Of a DNA stretch of 7,763 nucleotides, positions 1 through 6,331 are shown piece after piece; position 1 is the first letter of the stretch; each line of letters starts with the position of its first letter. The stretch is from Desulfobacteraceae bacterium (GTDB lineage Bacteria > Desulfobacterota > Desulfobacteria > Desulfobacterales > JAABPS01). The stretch is from positions 1 through 7,763 of the forward strand of contig JAABPS010000128.1 in NCBI GenBank assembly GCA_011391835.1, read 5' to 3'. Under the pieces are notes generated by a model. The model did no database searches and was not told the origin of the DNA. It saw only the letters and a program-made list of their open reading frames with translations. The position numbers and the translations under genes are program-made.

Positions 1-29
1 ACGAGCATATTACCAGGAGCAGCCAGTAA
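1..29 (+). CDS. nqrA: Possible 3' end of nqrA (partial)
   Basis: The first bases should hold the end of nqrA, because nqrB to nqrF follow in canonical order. The frame is uncertain. The frame starting at base 3 reads EHITRSSQ and stops (TAA, 27-29) directly against the nqrB ATG. Its E-x-I spacing resembles the C-terminal helix of NqrA proteins, which as I recall often end like L-D-x-I-E-K-E-G. The frame starting at base 1 ends at a TGA (31-33) that overlaps the nqrB ATG by the common 4-base ATGA. Too few residues are present to decide. NqrA is the cytoplasmic subunit of the Na+-pumping NADH:quinone oxidoreductase. Confidence 0.4.
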
Positions 30-1223
30 ATGAATTTCGTCGCTAAATACTTAAAATATCTTTTTGACCATTCCAGAGCCCATTTTAAAAAAAATGGAAA
101 GCTGGAAAGATTGGAGCCTCTGTTTAATGCTGCTGAATCTTTTTTCTTTATCCCCCATATCAATATTGCCAATGCCCCGCATGCGCGAGACAATCTTGAT
201 CTAAAACGGTTTATGTTTATCGTTGTGATTGCTTTAATGCCGCCATTTTTTTTCGGCATCTATAATGCGGGGTATCAATCTTTTGCGGCATCACGTATGC
301 CTATTTCTTTTTTTCCAGTCTTTTTTAAAGGCCTATCCATTGTACTACCCATCGTTCTGGTATCCTACGCAGTAGGTTTTCTGTGGGAAATTCTTTTTTC
401 ATCAATTCGAAAAAAGCCCATCAGTGAAGGCTTTTTGGTGACAGGACTTCTATTCCCTTTAACACTTCCTCCAACCATCCCATTATGGCAGGTAGCCGTT
501 GGTATCTCTTTTGGGGTGGTAATCGGTAAAGAAATTTTTGGGGGAACTGGAAGAAATGTGTTTAACCCTGCCTTAACTGCGCGTGCTTTTCTGTTCTTTG
601 CCTATCCATCGAAGATGTCCGGCGATGTATGGATCTACATGAAAGACAGGGCAACACATGCGGTGGATGCTGTGACCAGTGCCACACCGCTTGCCTGCAG
701 AACAATTGTTCCCCCATTTGAAAGTATTGAAAAAACCCTTGAAGGCAGCGGATATACCTTTACAAAACTTTTGGTTGGCACCTATCCGGGGAGTATCGGG
801 GAAACGTCAGCGCTATGCTGCCTTATTGGCGCTGTTATTTTAGTTGCATTGGGCATTGCCAGTTATCGAATTATCATGGGCGGGATTTTGGGCCTTCTGG
901 CAACCGGGTTTCTCCTGAACTTTTTTTCTACCCCGGATTCAATTCCCTGGCTTTCCATTAATCCATTTTATCACTTAGTTGCTGGAGGATTTGCCTTTGG
1001 CATTGTATATATGGCTACAGATCCCGTTTCCTCGCCAGGGGCTAAAAACTCAAAATGGGTATATGGCTTTTTCATCGGCGTCCTGACAGTTCTAATTCGG
1101 GTTTTTAACCCAGCTTATCCTGAAGGGGTCATGCTGGCAATACTCTTCATGAATCTGTTTGCTCCTTTGCTGGATTATATAGAAATTAATTTTAAATTAA
1201 AAAAAAGAATCCCCAATGTTTAA
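30..1223 (+). CDS. nqrB: Na+-translocating NADH:quinone reductase subunit B (NqrB)
   Basis: This is the large membrane subunit of Na+-NQR, which carries covalent FMN and riboflavin and lies on the electron path to quinone. The 397-residue length is close to the family norm. A cytoplasmic N-terminus (1-60, including HARDNLDLKR at 51-60) is followed by about ten hydrophobic segments. The conserved GGTGRNVFNPALTARAF stretch lies at 171-187. The flavinylation motif D-A-V-T-S-A-T-P-L at 213-221 points to Thr219 as the FMN-phosphoester residue, by analogy with Thr236 of Vibrio cholerae NqrB. The segment AGGFAFGIVYMATDPVSSPG (318-337) is also typical of NqrB/RnfD. The ATG at 30 has an AGGAG at 15-19, a slightly long 10-base spacing, and gives the usual family N-terminus. 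The 3' end overlaps nqrC by 8 bases. The length of the N-terminal region and the surrounding gene set favour NqrB over RnfD. Confidence 0.97.
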   Translation: MNFVAKYLKYLFDHSRAHFKKNGKLERLEPLFNAAESFFFIPHINIANAPHARDNLDLKRFMFIVVIALMPPFFFGIYNAGYQSFAASRMPISFFPVFFKGLSIVLPIVLVSYAVGFLWEILFSSIRKKPISEGFLVTGLLFPLTLPPTIPLWQVAVGISFGVVIGKEIFGGTGRNVFNPALTARAFLFFAYPSKMSGDVWIYMKDRATHAVDAVTSATPLACRTIVPPFESIEKTLEGSGYTFTKLLVGTYPGSIGETSALCCLIGAVILVALGIASYRIIMGGILGLLATGFLLNFFSTPDSIPWLSINPFYHLVAGGFAFGIVYMATDPVSSPGAKNSKWVYGFFIGVLTVLIRVFNPAYPEGVMLAILFMNLFAPLLDYIEINFKLKKRIPNV

Positions 1224-1959
1224 CAGGATTAAATCTCTTCTTTTTGCCCTTGTTTTATGCCTCATTTGCGGCTCGCTACTTGCCTTTGCTTCTAAAGGAC
1301 TTAAAAACCGTCAACAGGATAACATTACTACCGATCGCCAGAAAAACATTTTAAAATCGGTTGGATTGATCAAGGAAGAGATGACATATACACCTGACCA
1401 AATTAAAACGCTGTTTATTGACACCATTAAACGGGTCAGTGTCGATGAGGCAGGCAGAATCATCGATGAAAAGGAAAATACAGAGATACCGGGTAGTAAG
1501 ATTTTTCCGATATATCTTTATGTACAATCGGATGATTCTATTGCGGCGTATGTCATTCCAATTGACACAAAGGGCCTTTGGGGCAAGATTCATGGTTATC
1601 TTTCCCTTGGGAACGATGGATCAACCATTAATGGATTTACTATCTATAAGCATTCAGAAACACCGGGCCTTGGCGGTGAAATCGAAAAAACATGGTTTCA
1701 GCAAAACTTTGTGGGGAAAAAAATAGTTGACCGACATGGCGCATTTGTATCCCTGTCCATTGCAAGAGGAAAAGTTGAAAACAACATACCTGAAGATCGT
1801 CGGAAAAATTATGTGGATGGCATCAGCGGAGCTACGCTGACGGGCAAATTTTTAACAGAGGGATTAAAAGAAACCCTGTCGTCTTATGAGCCTGTATCCA
1901 TACGATTCAGAAAAAATAATTTCAGAGATTATAAACAAATTGAAAAAAAACAACGCTGA
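1216..1959 (+). CDS. nqrC: Na+-translocating NADH:quinone reductase subunit C (NqrC)
   Basis: NqrC is the membrane-anchored, periplasm-facing FMN subunit of Na+-NQR. The 247-residue protein has one N-terminal membrane anchor (about residues 7-25) and a soluble FMN-binding domain. H-S-E-T-P-G-L-G-G at 146-154 is the conserved FMN-domain loop. D-G-I-S-G-A-T-L-T at 201-209 is the ApbE-type flavinylation motif, so Thr207 should carry FMN (equivalent to Thr225 in Vibrio cholerae). The ATG at 1216 lies inside the end of nqrB, and no good Shine-Dalgarno sequence precedes it, so translation is probably coupled to nqrB. The C-terminal tail (about 226-247) is rich in Lys and Arg. Its flavinylation needs an ApbE flavin transferase, and no such gene is in this window. 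Confidence 0.97.
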   Translation: MFNRIKSLLFALVLCLICGSLLAFASKGLKNRQQDNITTDRQKNILKSVGLIKEEMTYTPDQIKTLFIDTIKRVSVDEAGRIIDEKENTEIPGSKIFPIYLYVQSDDSIAAYVIPIDTKGLWGKIHGYLSLGNDGSTINGFTIYKHSETPGLGGEIEKTWFQQNFVGKKIVDRHGAFVSLSIARGKVENNIPEDRRKNYVDGISGATLTGKFLTEGLKETLSSYEPVSIRFRKNNFRDYKQIEKKQR

Positions 1960-1962
1960 ATA

Positions 1963-2589
1963 ATGAAACTGACCAGCACTAAATTTTTTAGAACCTTCTC
2001 CCAGCCTTTATGGGGGAATAACCCGGTTTCCATTCAAAGCCTTGGTATATGCTCCGCTCTGGCAGTAACCGTTCAGTTAAAAACTGCCGTTGTTATGGGG
2101 ATTTCCATGACCGTTGTTGTCGCTTTCTCCAGTTTATTAATTTCCTTGATCCGAAATAGGATTCCACGAAATATCCGTATTATTGCCGAACTTATAATTA
2201 TTGCGACGCTTGTTATTTTAACGGATGAATTTCTGCGCGCATTTTACTACGACATCAGCAAGCAGCTATCGGTTTTTGTCGGTTTAATTATCACCAATTG
2301 CATTGTCCTTGGAAGGACCGAAGCATTTGCCCTTTCAAATCCGCCCCATCTGGCATTTATTGACGGTATTGGAAACGGTGCAGGGTACAGTGCGGCATTG
2401 ATAATGGTTGCCTTTATCAGAGAACTGCTTGGATCAGGAAAGTTCTTTGGACTAAAGATACTCCCGGGAATCTTTTATACAGCAGGGTATGAAGACATGG
2501 GATTTATGCTTCTGGCGCCTTCTGCCTTTATTATCATCGGTCTGATGGTATGGCTGCAGAAGACATGGGTTAAAAATGACACTAAATAA
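1963..2589 (+). CDS. nqrD: Na+-translocating NADH:quinone reductase subunit D (NqrD)
   Basis: NqrD is a polytopic inner-membrane subunit that, with NqrE, holds a membrane-embedded 2Fe-2S centre. The 208-residue protein has six hydrophobic segments. The expected cluster cysteines are present: Cys30 in S-L-G-I-C-S-A-L-A-V and Cys113 in T-N-C-I-V-L-G-R-T-E-A-F-A. The second motif is the RnfE/NqrD signature. The NqrD N-terminus (NNPVSIQSLGICSALAVT, 19-36) and the following nqrE place it in Nqr rather than Rnf. The start is 3 bases after the nqrC stop without a clear ribosome binding site, suggesting coupled translation. Confidence 0.96.
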   Translation: MKLTSTKFFRTFSQPLWGNNPVSIQSLGICSALAVTVQLKTAVVMGISMTVVVAFSSLLISLIRNRIPRNIRIIAELIIIATLVILTDEFLRAFYYDISKQLSVFVGLIITNCIVLGRTEAFALSNPPHLAFIDGIGNGAGYSAALIMVAFIRELLGSGKFFGLKILPGIFYTAGYEDMGFMLLAPSAFIIIGLMVWLQKTWVKNDTK

Positions 2590-2645
2590 TCGTTTGAGCT
2601 TTTTATTTACCTGATACGTCTGTGTAGCATTGTATAAAAATCATT

Positions 2646-3254
2646 ATGGAAAATCTTATCAGTATTTTTCTTAACTCTGTTTTTGTCGGCAACATTCTTC
2701 TTGCCTACTTTTTAGGGATGTGTTCATTTATTGCCGTCTCGAAAAATATTGATACCGCCATGGGATTGGGGTTTGCTGTTGTTTTTGTTCTTACGATTAC
2801 TACCCCTTTAAACTGGATGATTTATTATTTTTTTCTTGCGCCCGGTGCCCTGTCCTGGGTCGGGCTGCCAGATCTGGATTTAAGTTTTCTTAAATTCATT
2901 ATGTTCATCGCAGTTATTGCGGCCATTGTGCAGGCAATTGAAATGGTTATCGACCGGTTTTCGGCTGGCCTTTACTCGGCGCTGGGTGTTTTTCTGCCGT
3001 TAATTTCTGTCAACTGTGCAATTCTCGGGGCTTCACTATTCATGGTAGAAAGGGAATATACCTTTATTGAATCGGTTGTGTACGGATTCGGATCCGGTGT
3101 TGGATGGATGCTTGCCATTGTTGCCATGGCAGCCCTTCGTATCAAGCTGAGATATGCGGACATTCCAAAAGGCCTCGAAGATTATGGGATCGCCATGATC
3201 GTCACCGGATTAATGGCAATGGCGTTTATGCTTTTCTCTGGGATATCGTTTTAG
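2646..3254 (+). CDS. nqrE: Na+-translocating NADH:quinone reductase subunit E (NqrE)
   Basis: NqrE is the inverted-topology partner of NqrD in the membrane core of Na+-NQR. The 202-residue protein has about six membrane segments. Cys26 (F-L-G-M-C-S-F-I-A-V-S) and Cys124 (S-V-N-C-A-I-L-G-A-S) occupy the positions that ligate the intramembrane 2Fe-2S centre in the Vibrio enzyme. Further family signatures are TTPLNWMIYYFFLAPGAL (52-69) and QAIEMVIDRFSAGLYSALG (96-114). A 56-base gap separates it from nqrD, the largest gap in the operon, and there is no recognisable Shine-Dalgarno sequence before the ATG. The N-terminus is nonetheless exactly the one expected. RnfA is the homologous alternative, but the linked nqrB, nqrC and nqrF exclude it. 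Confidence 0.96.
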   Translation: MENLISIFLNSVFVGNILLAYFLGMCSFIAVSKNIDTAMGLGFAVVFVLTITTPLNWMIYYFFLAPGALSWVGLPDLDLSFLKFIMFIAVIAAIVQAIEMVIDRFSAGLYSALGVFLPLISVNCAILGASLFMVEREYTFIESVVYGFGSGVGWMLAIVAMAALRIKLRYADIPKGLEDYGIAMIVTGLMAMAFMLFSGISF

Positions 3255-3281
3255 ACATTTGCTAATGGCAGGGGATTTTCA

Positions 3282-4496
3282 TTGTTTTATTTTGCAAGCA
3301 TAACTGTTTTTACATCTATTCTTCTCATCTTAGTGGTGATACTCCTTTTTATTGAAGCCAACGTAGTAAAAAAGGGCGATTGCCGCATTTCAATTAATCA
3401 TAATGAAAAAAACGTTTTCATACGTTACGGCACTACATTATTATCGGGGCTTGCGGGGAACAGCATATTTCTTCCTTCTGCCTGCGGCGGAAGCGGTTCC
3501 TGTGCTCAATGCAAATGCAAAGTCCCTGAAGGCGGCGGGGATATCCTGCCCACCGAGCTGCCGCATCTTTCACGGCTTGAAAAGAAAGAGCATGTTCGAC
3601 TTTCATGTCAGCTCAAGGTTAGAAATGATATCTCTATTGAAATTCCCTCTGAAATATTTGGCATCAAAAAATACAATGCTACTGTTGTATCAAATGAAAA
3701 TATTTCAACATTTATTAAGGAACTGGTTTTAAAACTCAATCCAGGTGAAACATTGGATTTCACTGCAGGAGCGTATATACAGATCGATATTCCGGAGTTT
3801 GACATTGCCTTTTCTGAATTTGATATTGCAGAGAGATTTTCAGCAGCATGGGATAAATTTAACCTGCGACAATTGCATGCAAGATCTGAAGGGCCCGTAT
3901 ATAGAGCTTATTCCTTGGCCAATCCTCCTTCTGAAAAAAATCTATTACGATTTACCATACGCATTGCCACACCTCCCCCCAGGCTTTCCGACATACCGCC
4001 GGGTATCGGCTCTTCCTATGTGTTCAGTTTAGAACCGGGAGACAAGGTTACCCTGAGCGGGCCCTACGGAAATTTTTTTGTAAAAGATACGGATAATGAA
4101 ATGTGCTTTATTGGAGGAGGAGCCGGCATGGCGCCTTTGCGCTCCCATATCCTCCATCAGTTAACTACTGTTACTACAAAACGAAAAATAACTTTCTGGT
4201 ACGGAGCCCGGTCAAAACAGGAAATGTTGTATGATGCTGAGTTTAAGACATTGGATAAAAAATATGACAACTTTTCCTATTGTGTAGCTCTTTCCGAACC
4301 GCAACCCGAAGATGGATGGAATGGTTTGACTGGTTTTATTCATCAGTGTCTGTACGATCATTATCTGCACAAACATAAACATCCGGATGATATTGAATAT
4401 TATCTATGCGGCCCGCCCATGATGATTGATGCTGTTCTTGAAATGCTGGACAACCTTGGCGTAGAATCGAAAATGATTCTTTTTGATAAATTCTAA
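3282..4496 (+). CDS. nqrF: Na+-translocating NADH:quinone reductase subunit F (NqrF), TTG start
   Basis: NqrF is the NADH dehydrogenase subunit: it oxidises NADH through FAD and passes electrons to a 2Fe-2S centre. The 404-residue protein has one N-terminal membrane helix (about 3-25), then a plant-type ferredoxin domain with Cys68, Cys74, Cys77 and Cys109 (C-x5-C-x2-C...C). The FAD domain contains R-A-Y-S-L-A-N-P at 208-215. The NADH domain has G-G-G-A-G-M-A-P at 278-285 and C-G-P-P-M-M at 376-381, and the protein ends in a family-like D-K-F. The best start is TTG at 3282, which has AGGGGA at 3270-3275 six bases upstream and gives the full membrane helix. The nearby ATG at 3265 is out of frame. 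This is the last nqr gene, and nqrM does not follow it as it does in some other bacteria. Confidence 0.97.
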   Translation: MFYFASITVFTSILLILVVILLFIEANVVKKGDCRISINHNEKNVFIRYGTTLLSGLAGNSIFLPSACGGSGSCAQCKCKVPEGGGDILPTELPHLSRLEKKEHVRLSCQLKVRNDISIEIPSEIFGIKKYNATVVSNENISTFIKELVLKLNPGETLDFTAGAYIQIDIPEFDIAFSEFDIAERFSAAWDKFNLRQLHARSEGPVYRAYSLANPPSEKNLLRFTIRIATPPPRLSDIPPGIGSSYVFSLEPGDKVTLSGPYGNFFVKDTDNEMCFIGGGAGMAPLRSHILHQLTTVTTKRKITFWYGARSKQEMLYDAEFKTLDKKYDNFSYCVALSEPQPEDGWNGLTGFIHQCLYDHYLHKHKHPDDIEYYLCGPPMMIDAVLEMLDNLGVESKMILFDKF

Positions 4497-4594
4497 TTTT
4501 TTCCAAATCCGGCAAATATATTTAAAAACCACTTAATATCAGTTAGTTAAAAAGTTTTCGCCAGAAGAATAGTTTTAAAACCATCTAATGCCCC

Positions 4595-4623
4595 TTGACA
4601 CAGATCATTTATATCTTTATAGT
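4595..4623 (+). promoter_or_regulatory. Near-consensus sigma-70 promoter for the peptide cassette
   Basis: A perfect -35 box (TTGACA, 4595-4600), a 17-base spacer and a TATAGT -10 box (4618-4623) differ from the consensus at one base. Transcription should start near 4630, giving a 5' leader of roughly 43 bases before the small peptide gene. The -35 box is part of an imperfect palindrome, TTGAC-N4-ATCAT (4595-4608), which resembles a Crp/Fnr-family site (8 of 10 positions of the FNR consensus). That overlap could be coincidental. The promoter separates this cassette from the nqr operon. Confidence 0.8.
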
Positions 4624-4658
4624 ACAAGAAACGATTTTCTTTAAAATCCTTTTAAGGG

Positions 4659-4666
4659 AAAGGAGG
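4659..4666 (+). promoter_or_regulatory. Strong ribosome binding site of the 20-codon gene
   Basis: AAAGGAGG ends six bases before the ATG at 4673. It is the strongest Shine-Dalgarno sequence of the first three-quarters of the window and is the main reason to accept so short a gene. TCCTTT at 4647-4652 is complementary to AAAGGA at 4659-4664, so the leader RNA could partly hide this site. Confidence 0.8.
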
Positions 4667-4672
4667 CAAAAA

Positions 4673-4735
4673 ATGAAAATTAGAAAGGTAGTAAAAAAAG
4701 CCAAAGGGCTTTGCAAATGTAAACAAGGCTGTTAA
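4673..4735 (+). CDS. Small cationic Cys-rich peptide, candidate RiPP precursor
   Basis: This is a 20-codon gene reading MKIRKVVKKAKG followed by LCKCKQGC and TAA. I do not recognise the peptide family. It has eight Lys/Arg residues and no acidic residue, and three cysteines (14, 16, 20) in the pattern CxCxxxC with the last residue a Cys. Support for it being real: near-consensus promoter, AAAGGAGG site at ideal spacing, terminator hairpin 30 bases after the stop, and a downstream radical SAM/SPASM gene with a PqqD-like N-terminus. The inferred role is substrate of that enzyme, with the N-terminal part as leader and the Cys-containing end as core. No double-Gly protease site is seen, and the leader would be unusually short. 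Alternatives are a Cys-sensing leader peptide or a free metal-binding or antimicrobial peptide. Confidence 0.7.
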   Translation: MKIRKVVKKAKGLCKCKQGC

Positions 4736-4765
4736 ATCAGCATGAACTTTATTTTTTAATTCGGG

Positions 4766-4793
4766 GGGCCGATAATTTGTTATCGGCCCTTTT
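4766..4793 (+). terminator. Intrinsic terminator between peptide gene and modification genes
   Basis: A perfect 10-bp stem (GGGCCGATAA, 4766-4775, with TTATCGGCCC, 4780-4789), a TTTG loop and a TTTT run directly after it fit an intrinsic terminator. The T run is short and broken by CA, so some read-through is expected. It lies 30 bases after the peptide stop codon and ends 10 bases before the next ATG. The likely effect is many copies of the short peptide mRNA and few of the downstream enzyme mRNA. I see no C-rich upstream segment able to form an obvious antiterminator. Confidence 0.85.
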
Positions 4794-4803
4794 CATTTTC
4801 CCC

Positions 4804-5172
4804 ATGAGCAAAAAATCTTTCAAAGAATACGTGTGTAAGCCCTATTGTGTTTTCTTCAAAGACGGTGAAAAGGAAGAATTGGCCTGTCATGGAGCGATCA
4901 TTTCTGAACGTCTTGTAAATAATAAGAAAATACTCCCTCCGTATGTTAATGCTAACCATGTAAAAAAAGATATCCGCTTTGAAGTGGATGATGATCTGTT
5001 GCGCTTAGTATGTGGAAATTGTCCGTTTGAAGCAAAGGATTGTGATTTTCGTTCCAATTCGCCTCCCAAAGGTTCAGTTCCATGCGGTGGATATCTACTG
5101 CTTTTTTCCCTGAAATCCAAAGGGCTGCTGACTGCTGAAATCTTAAAGGAGATCTGTATTGAAAAAAGCTGA
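4804..5172 (+). CDS. Cysteine-rich protein of unknown family, partner of the radical SAM enzyme
   Basis: This 122-residue soluble protein has no recognised family name. Eight cysteines lie at 11, 15, 28, 70, 73, 80, 94 and 118. They form an N-terminal C-x3-C with a later Cys-His (28-29), and a C-terminal block C-G-N-C-P-F-x4-D-C-D-F followed by P-C-G-G-Y (93-97). The block looks like an Fe-S or zinc site. No membrane segment is seen. ATG 4804 was chosen because the longer TTG start at 4777 would lie in the loop of the terminator hairpin. Neither start has a proper ribosome binding site, so expression is probably low. The 3' end overlaps the radical SAM gene by 14 bases, indicating translational coupling and a shared task. 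An auxiliary electron carrier or peptide-binding partner for that enzyme is inference. Confidence 0.8.
   Translation: MSKKSFKEYVCKPYCVFFKDGEKEELACHGAIISERLVNNKKILPPYVNANHVKKDIRFEVDDDLLRLVCGNCPFEAKDCDFRSNSPPKGSVPCGGYLLLFSLKSKGLLTAEILKEICIEKS
5145..5151 (+). promoter_or_regulatory. Ribosome binding site that fixes the TTG start of the radical SAM gene
   Basis: AAAGGAG, located inside the end of the preceding gene, is seven bases before TTG 5159. This supports the TTG start and a full N-terminal PqqD-like segment. No ATG occurs nearby in that frame. Confidence 0.75.
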
Positions 5173-6331
5173 CTGGAGTTCATCTTATCTTCTCTTAAGT
5201 CCTGATTCAGCTTTAAAAAAGCTTGAAAGCCCCTTTTTGTATCACATTAAAATGGATGAGCTTTATGAGTTAGATGAGCAAAGTATATCGTTTTTGTCTC
5301 AATGTGACGGAACAAAAAAAGGAGCTGATCTGACCAGTGACAACGAATTTGTTGATTATTGCATTCAGGAAGAACTGCTTCTCGCAAAACAAACGCCTTC
5401 AAAGACCGATATCGTTATTGGCAAATCACCCATCCCATCGTTGCGTTACCTGGAGCTGCAAATAACCCGCCGATGCAATCTGAAATGCCACCACTGCTAT
5501 CTTGGCGCTCAAAGAAAAGAAGACTTATCACTTCAAGATGCAGTGAATATCTCCCGTGAATTTGAATCCATGGGCGGGTTGCGGCTCCTCATCTCCGGTG
5601 GAGAGCCCATGCTTTATCCGAAATTAAATAGCTATCTTGGTAAAACGGCACATCTGAAAGTCCGTCGGGTCCTGTTAACAAATGGCATCCAAATTACCCC
5701 TGAAAATATTAAATGGCTCACTGTTGATGAAATTCAATTCAGTCTGGATGGATGGAAAGATGGCCATGAAATACTTCGCGGCAAAGGTACTTTTGACAAA
5801 GTGATACAGTCCATCAGAATAGCAAGAGACGCGGGGATCCAGGTATCAATCGCCACCATGGTTCACCAGGGAAACTTAAATGATTTTGAGCAGATGGAGC
5901 GTTTTATCAGCGATATTGGCGCTTGCCAATGGGGAATTGATGCGCTCTGTTTAGCTGGAAATCTAACTCAAAATAAGAACGCGATCGTATCTCCCCAGCA
6001 GGCAGCAGCACGGATGAAATATGCTTTTGGCGGAGGGTATCACGGTTCATCAGGTGGCTTTGCATGTGGGCGGCATCTGATGACCGTTCTTCCTTCAGGA
6101 ATGGGGGTAAAATGCGGTTTTTATGAAGAATTGATTTTAGGAGATGCCAGGAAAAGTTTAAACGATTGCTGGCTGAACCTTAACCATCGGCCTCTGGATC
6201 AACTCAAGTGCAGGGACTGCGAAATGATTCAGGTGTGCGCTGGCGGCTGCCGGTTCCGTGCCTCTGATAGTTTATCCCCTGACCCATATATGTGTGCGCT
6301 GTATGAAATAAATCCTGAGAAATTCTATTAA
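5159..6331 (+). CDS. Radical SAM/SPASM peptide maturase with N-terminal PqqD-like (RRE) segment
   Basis: This is a predicted peptide-modifying radical SAM enzyme of 390 residues. Residues 1 to about 85 look like a PqqD-type RiPP recognition element, including F-L-S-Q-C-D-G-T-K-K-G at 45-55, which resembles the C-D-G-T segment of PqqD. The radical SAM core has C-N-L-K-C-H-H-C (Cys106, 110, 113) for the SAM-binding 4Fe-4S cluster, and S-G-G-E-P at 146-150. The SPASM domain is complete: Cys303-x10-Gly314-x4-Cys319, then C-x2-C-x5-C-x3-C at 351, 354, 360 and 364, and a final Cys379. Two auxiliary Fe-S clusters are therefore expected. The substrate is inferred to be the 20-residue peptide, with Cys thioether or another C-H activation chemistry possible; the sequence does not show which. 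The TTG start overlaps the preceding gene. Confidence 0.9.
   Translation: MKKADWSSSYLLLSPDSALKKLESPFLYHIKMDELYELDEQSISFLSQCDGTKKGADLTSDNEFVDYCIQEELLLAKQTPSKTDIVIGKSPIPSLRYLELQITRRCNLKCHHCYLGAQRKEDLSLQDAVNISREFESMGGLRLLISGGEPMLYPKLNSYLGKTAHLKVRRVLLTNGIQITPENIKWLTVDEIQFSLDGWKDGHEILRGKGTFDKVIQSIRIARDAGIQVSIATMVHQGNLNDFEQMERFISDIGACQWGIDALCLAGNLTQNKNAIVSPQQAAARMKYAFGGGYHGSSGGFACGRHLMTVLPSGMGVKCGFYEELILGDARKSLNDCWLNLNHRPLDQLKCRDCEMIQVCAGGCRFRASDSLSPDPYMCALYEINPEKFY

Noticed and set aside
1351..1593. 80-codon open frame on the minus strand inside nqrC
   Set aside because: It is fully inside a clear nqrC gene, has no recognisable protein features, and is a shadow of the coding strand. The other minus-strand frames in nqrE, nqrF, the radical SAM gene and the CoA ligase were rejected for the same reason.
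2590..2645. Internal promoter before nqrE (TATAAA-like sequence in the 56-base gap)
   Set aside because: No -35 element with correct spacing is visible, and the box is too close to the ATG to leave a leader.
4777..4803. Upstream TTG start extending the cysteine-rich protein by nine residues
   Set aside because: The TTG lies in the loop of the terminator hairpin, and the only purine-rich stretch before it is locked in the stem. The ATG at 4804 is simpler.
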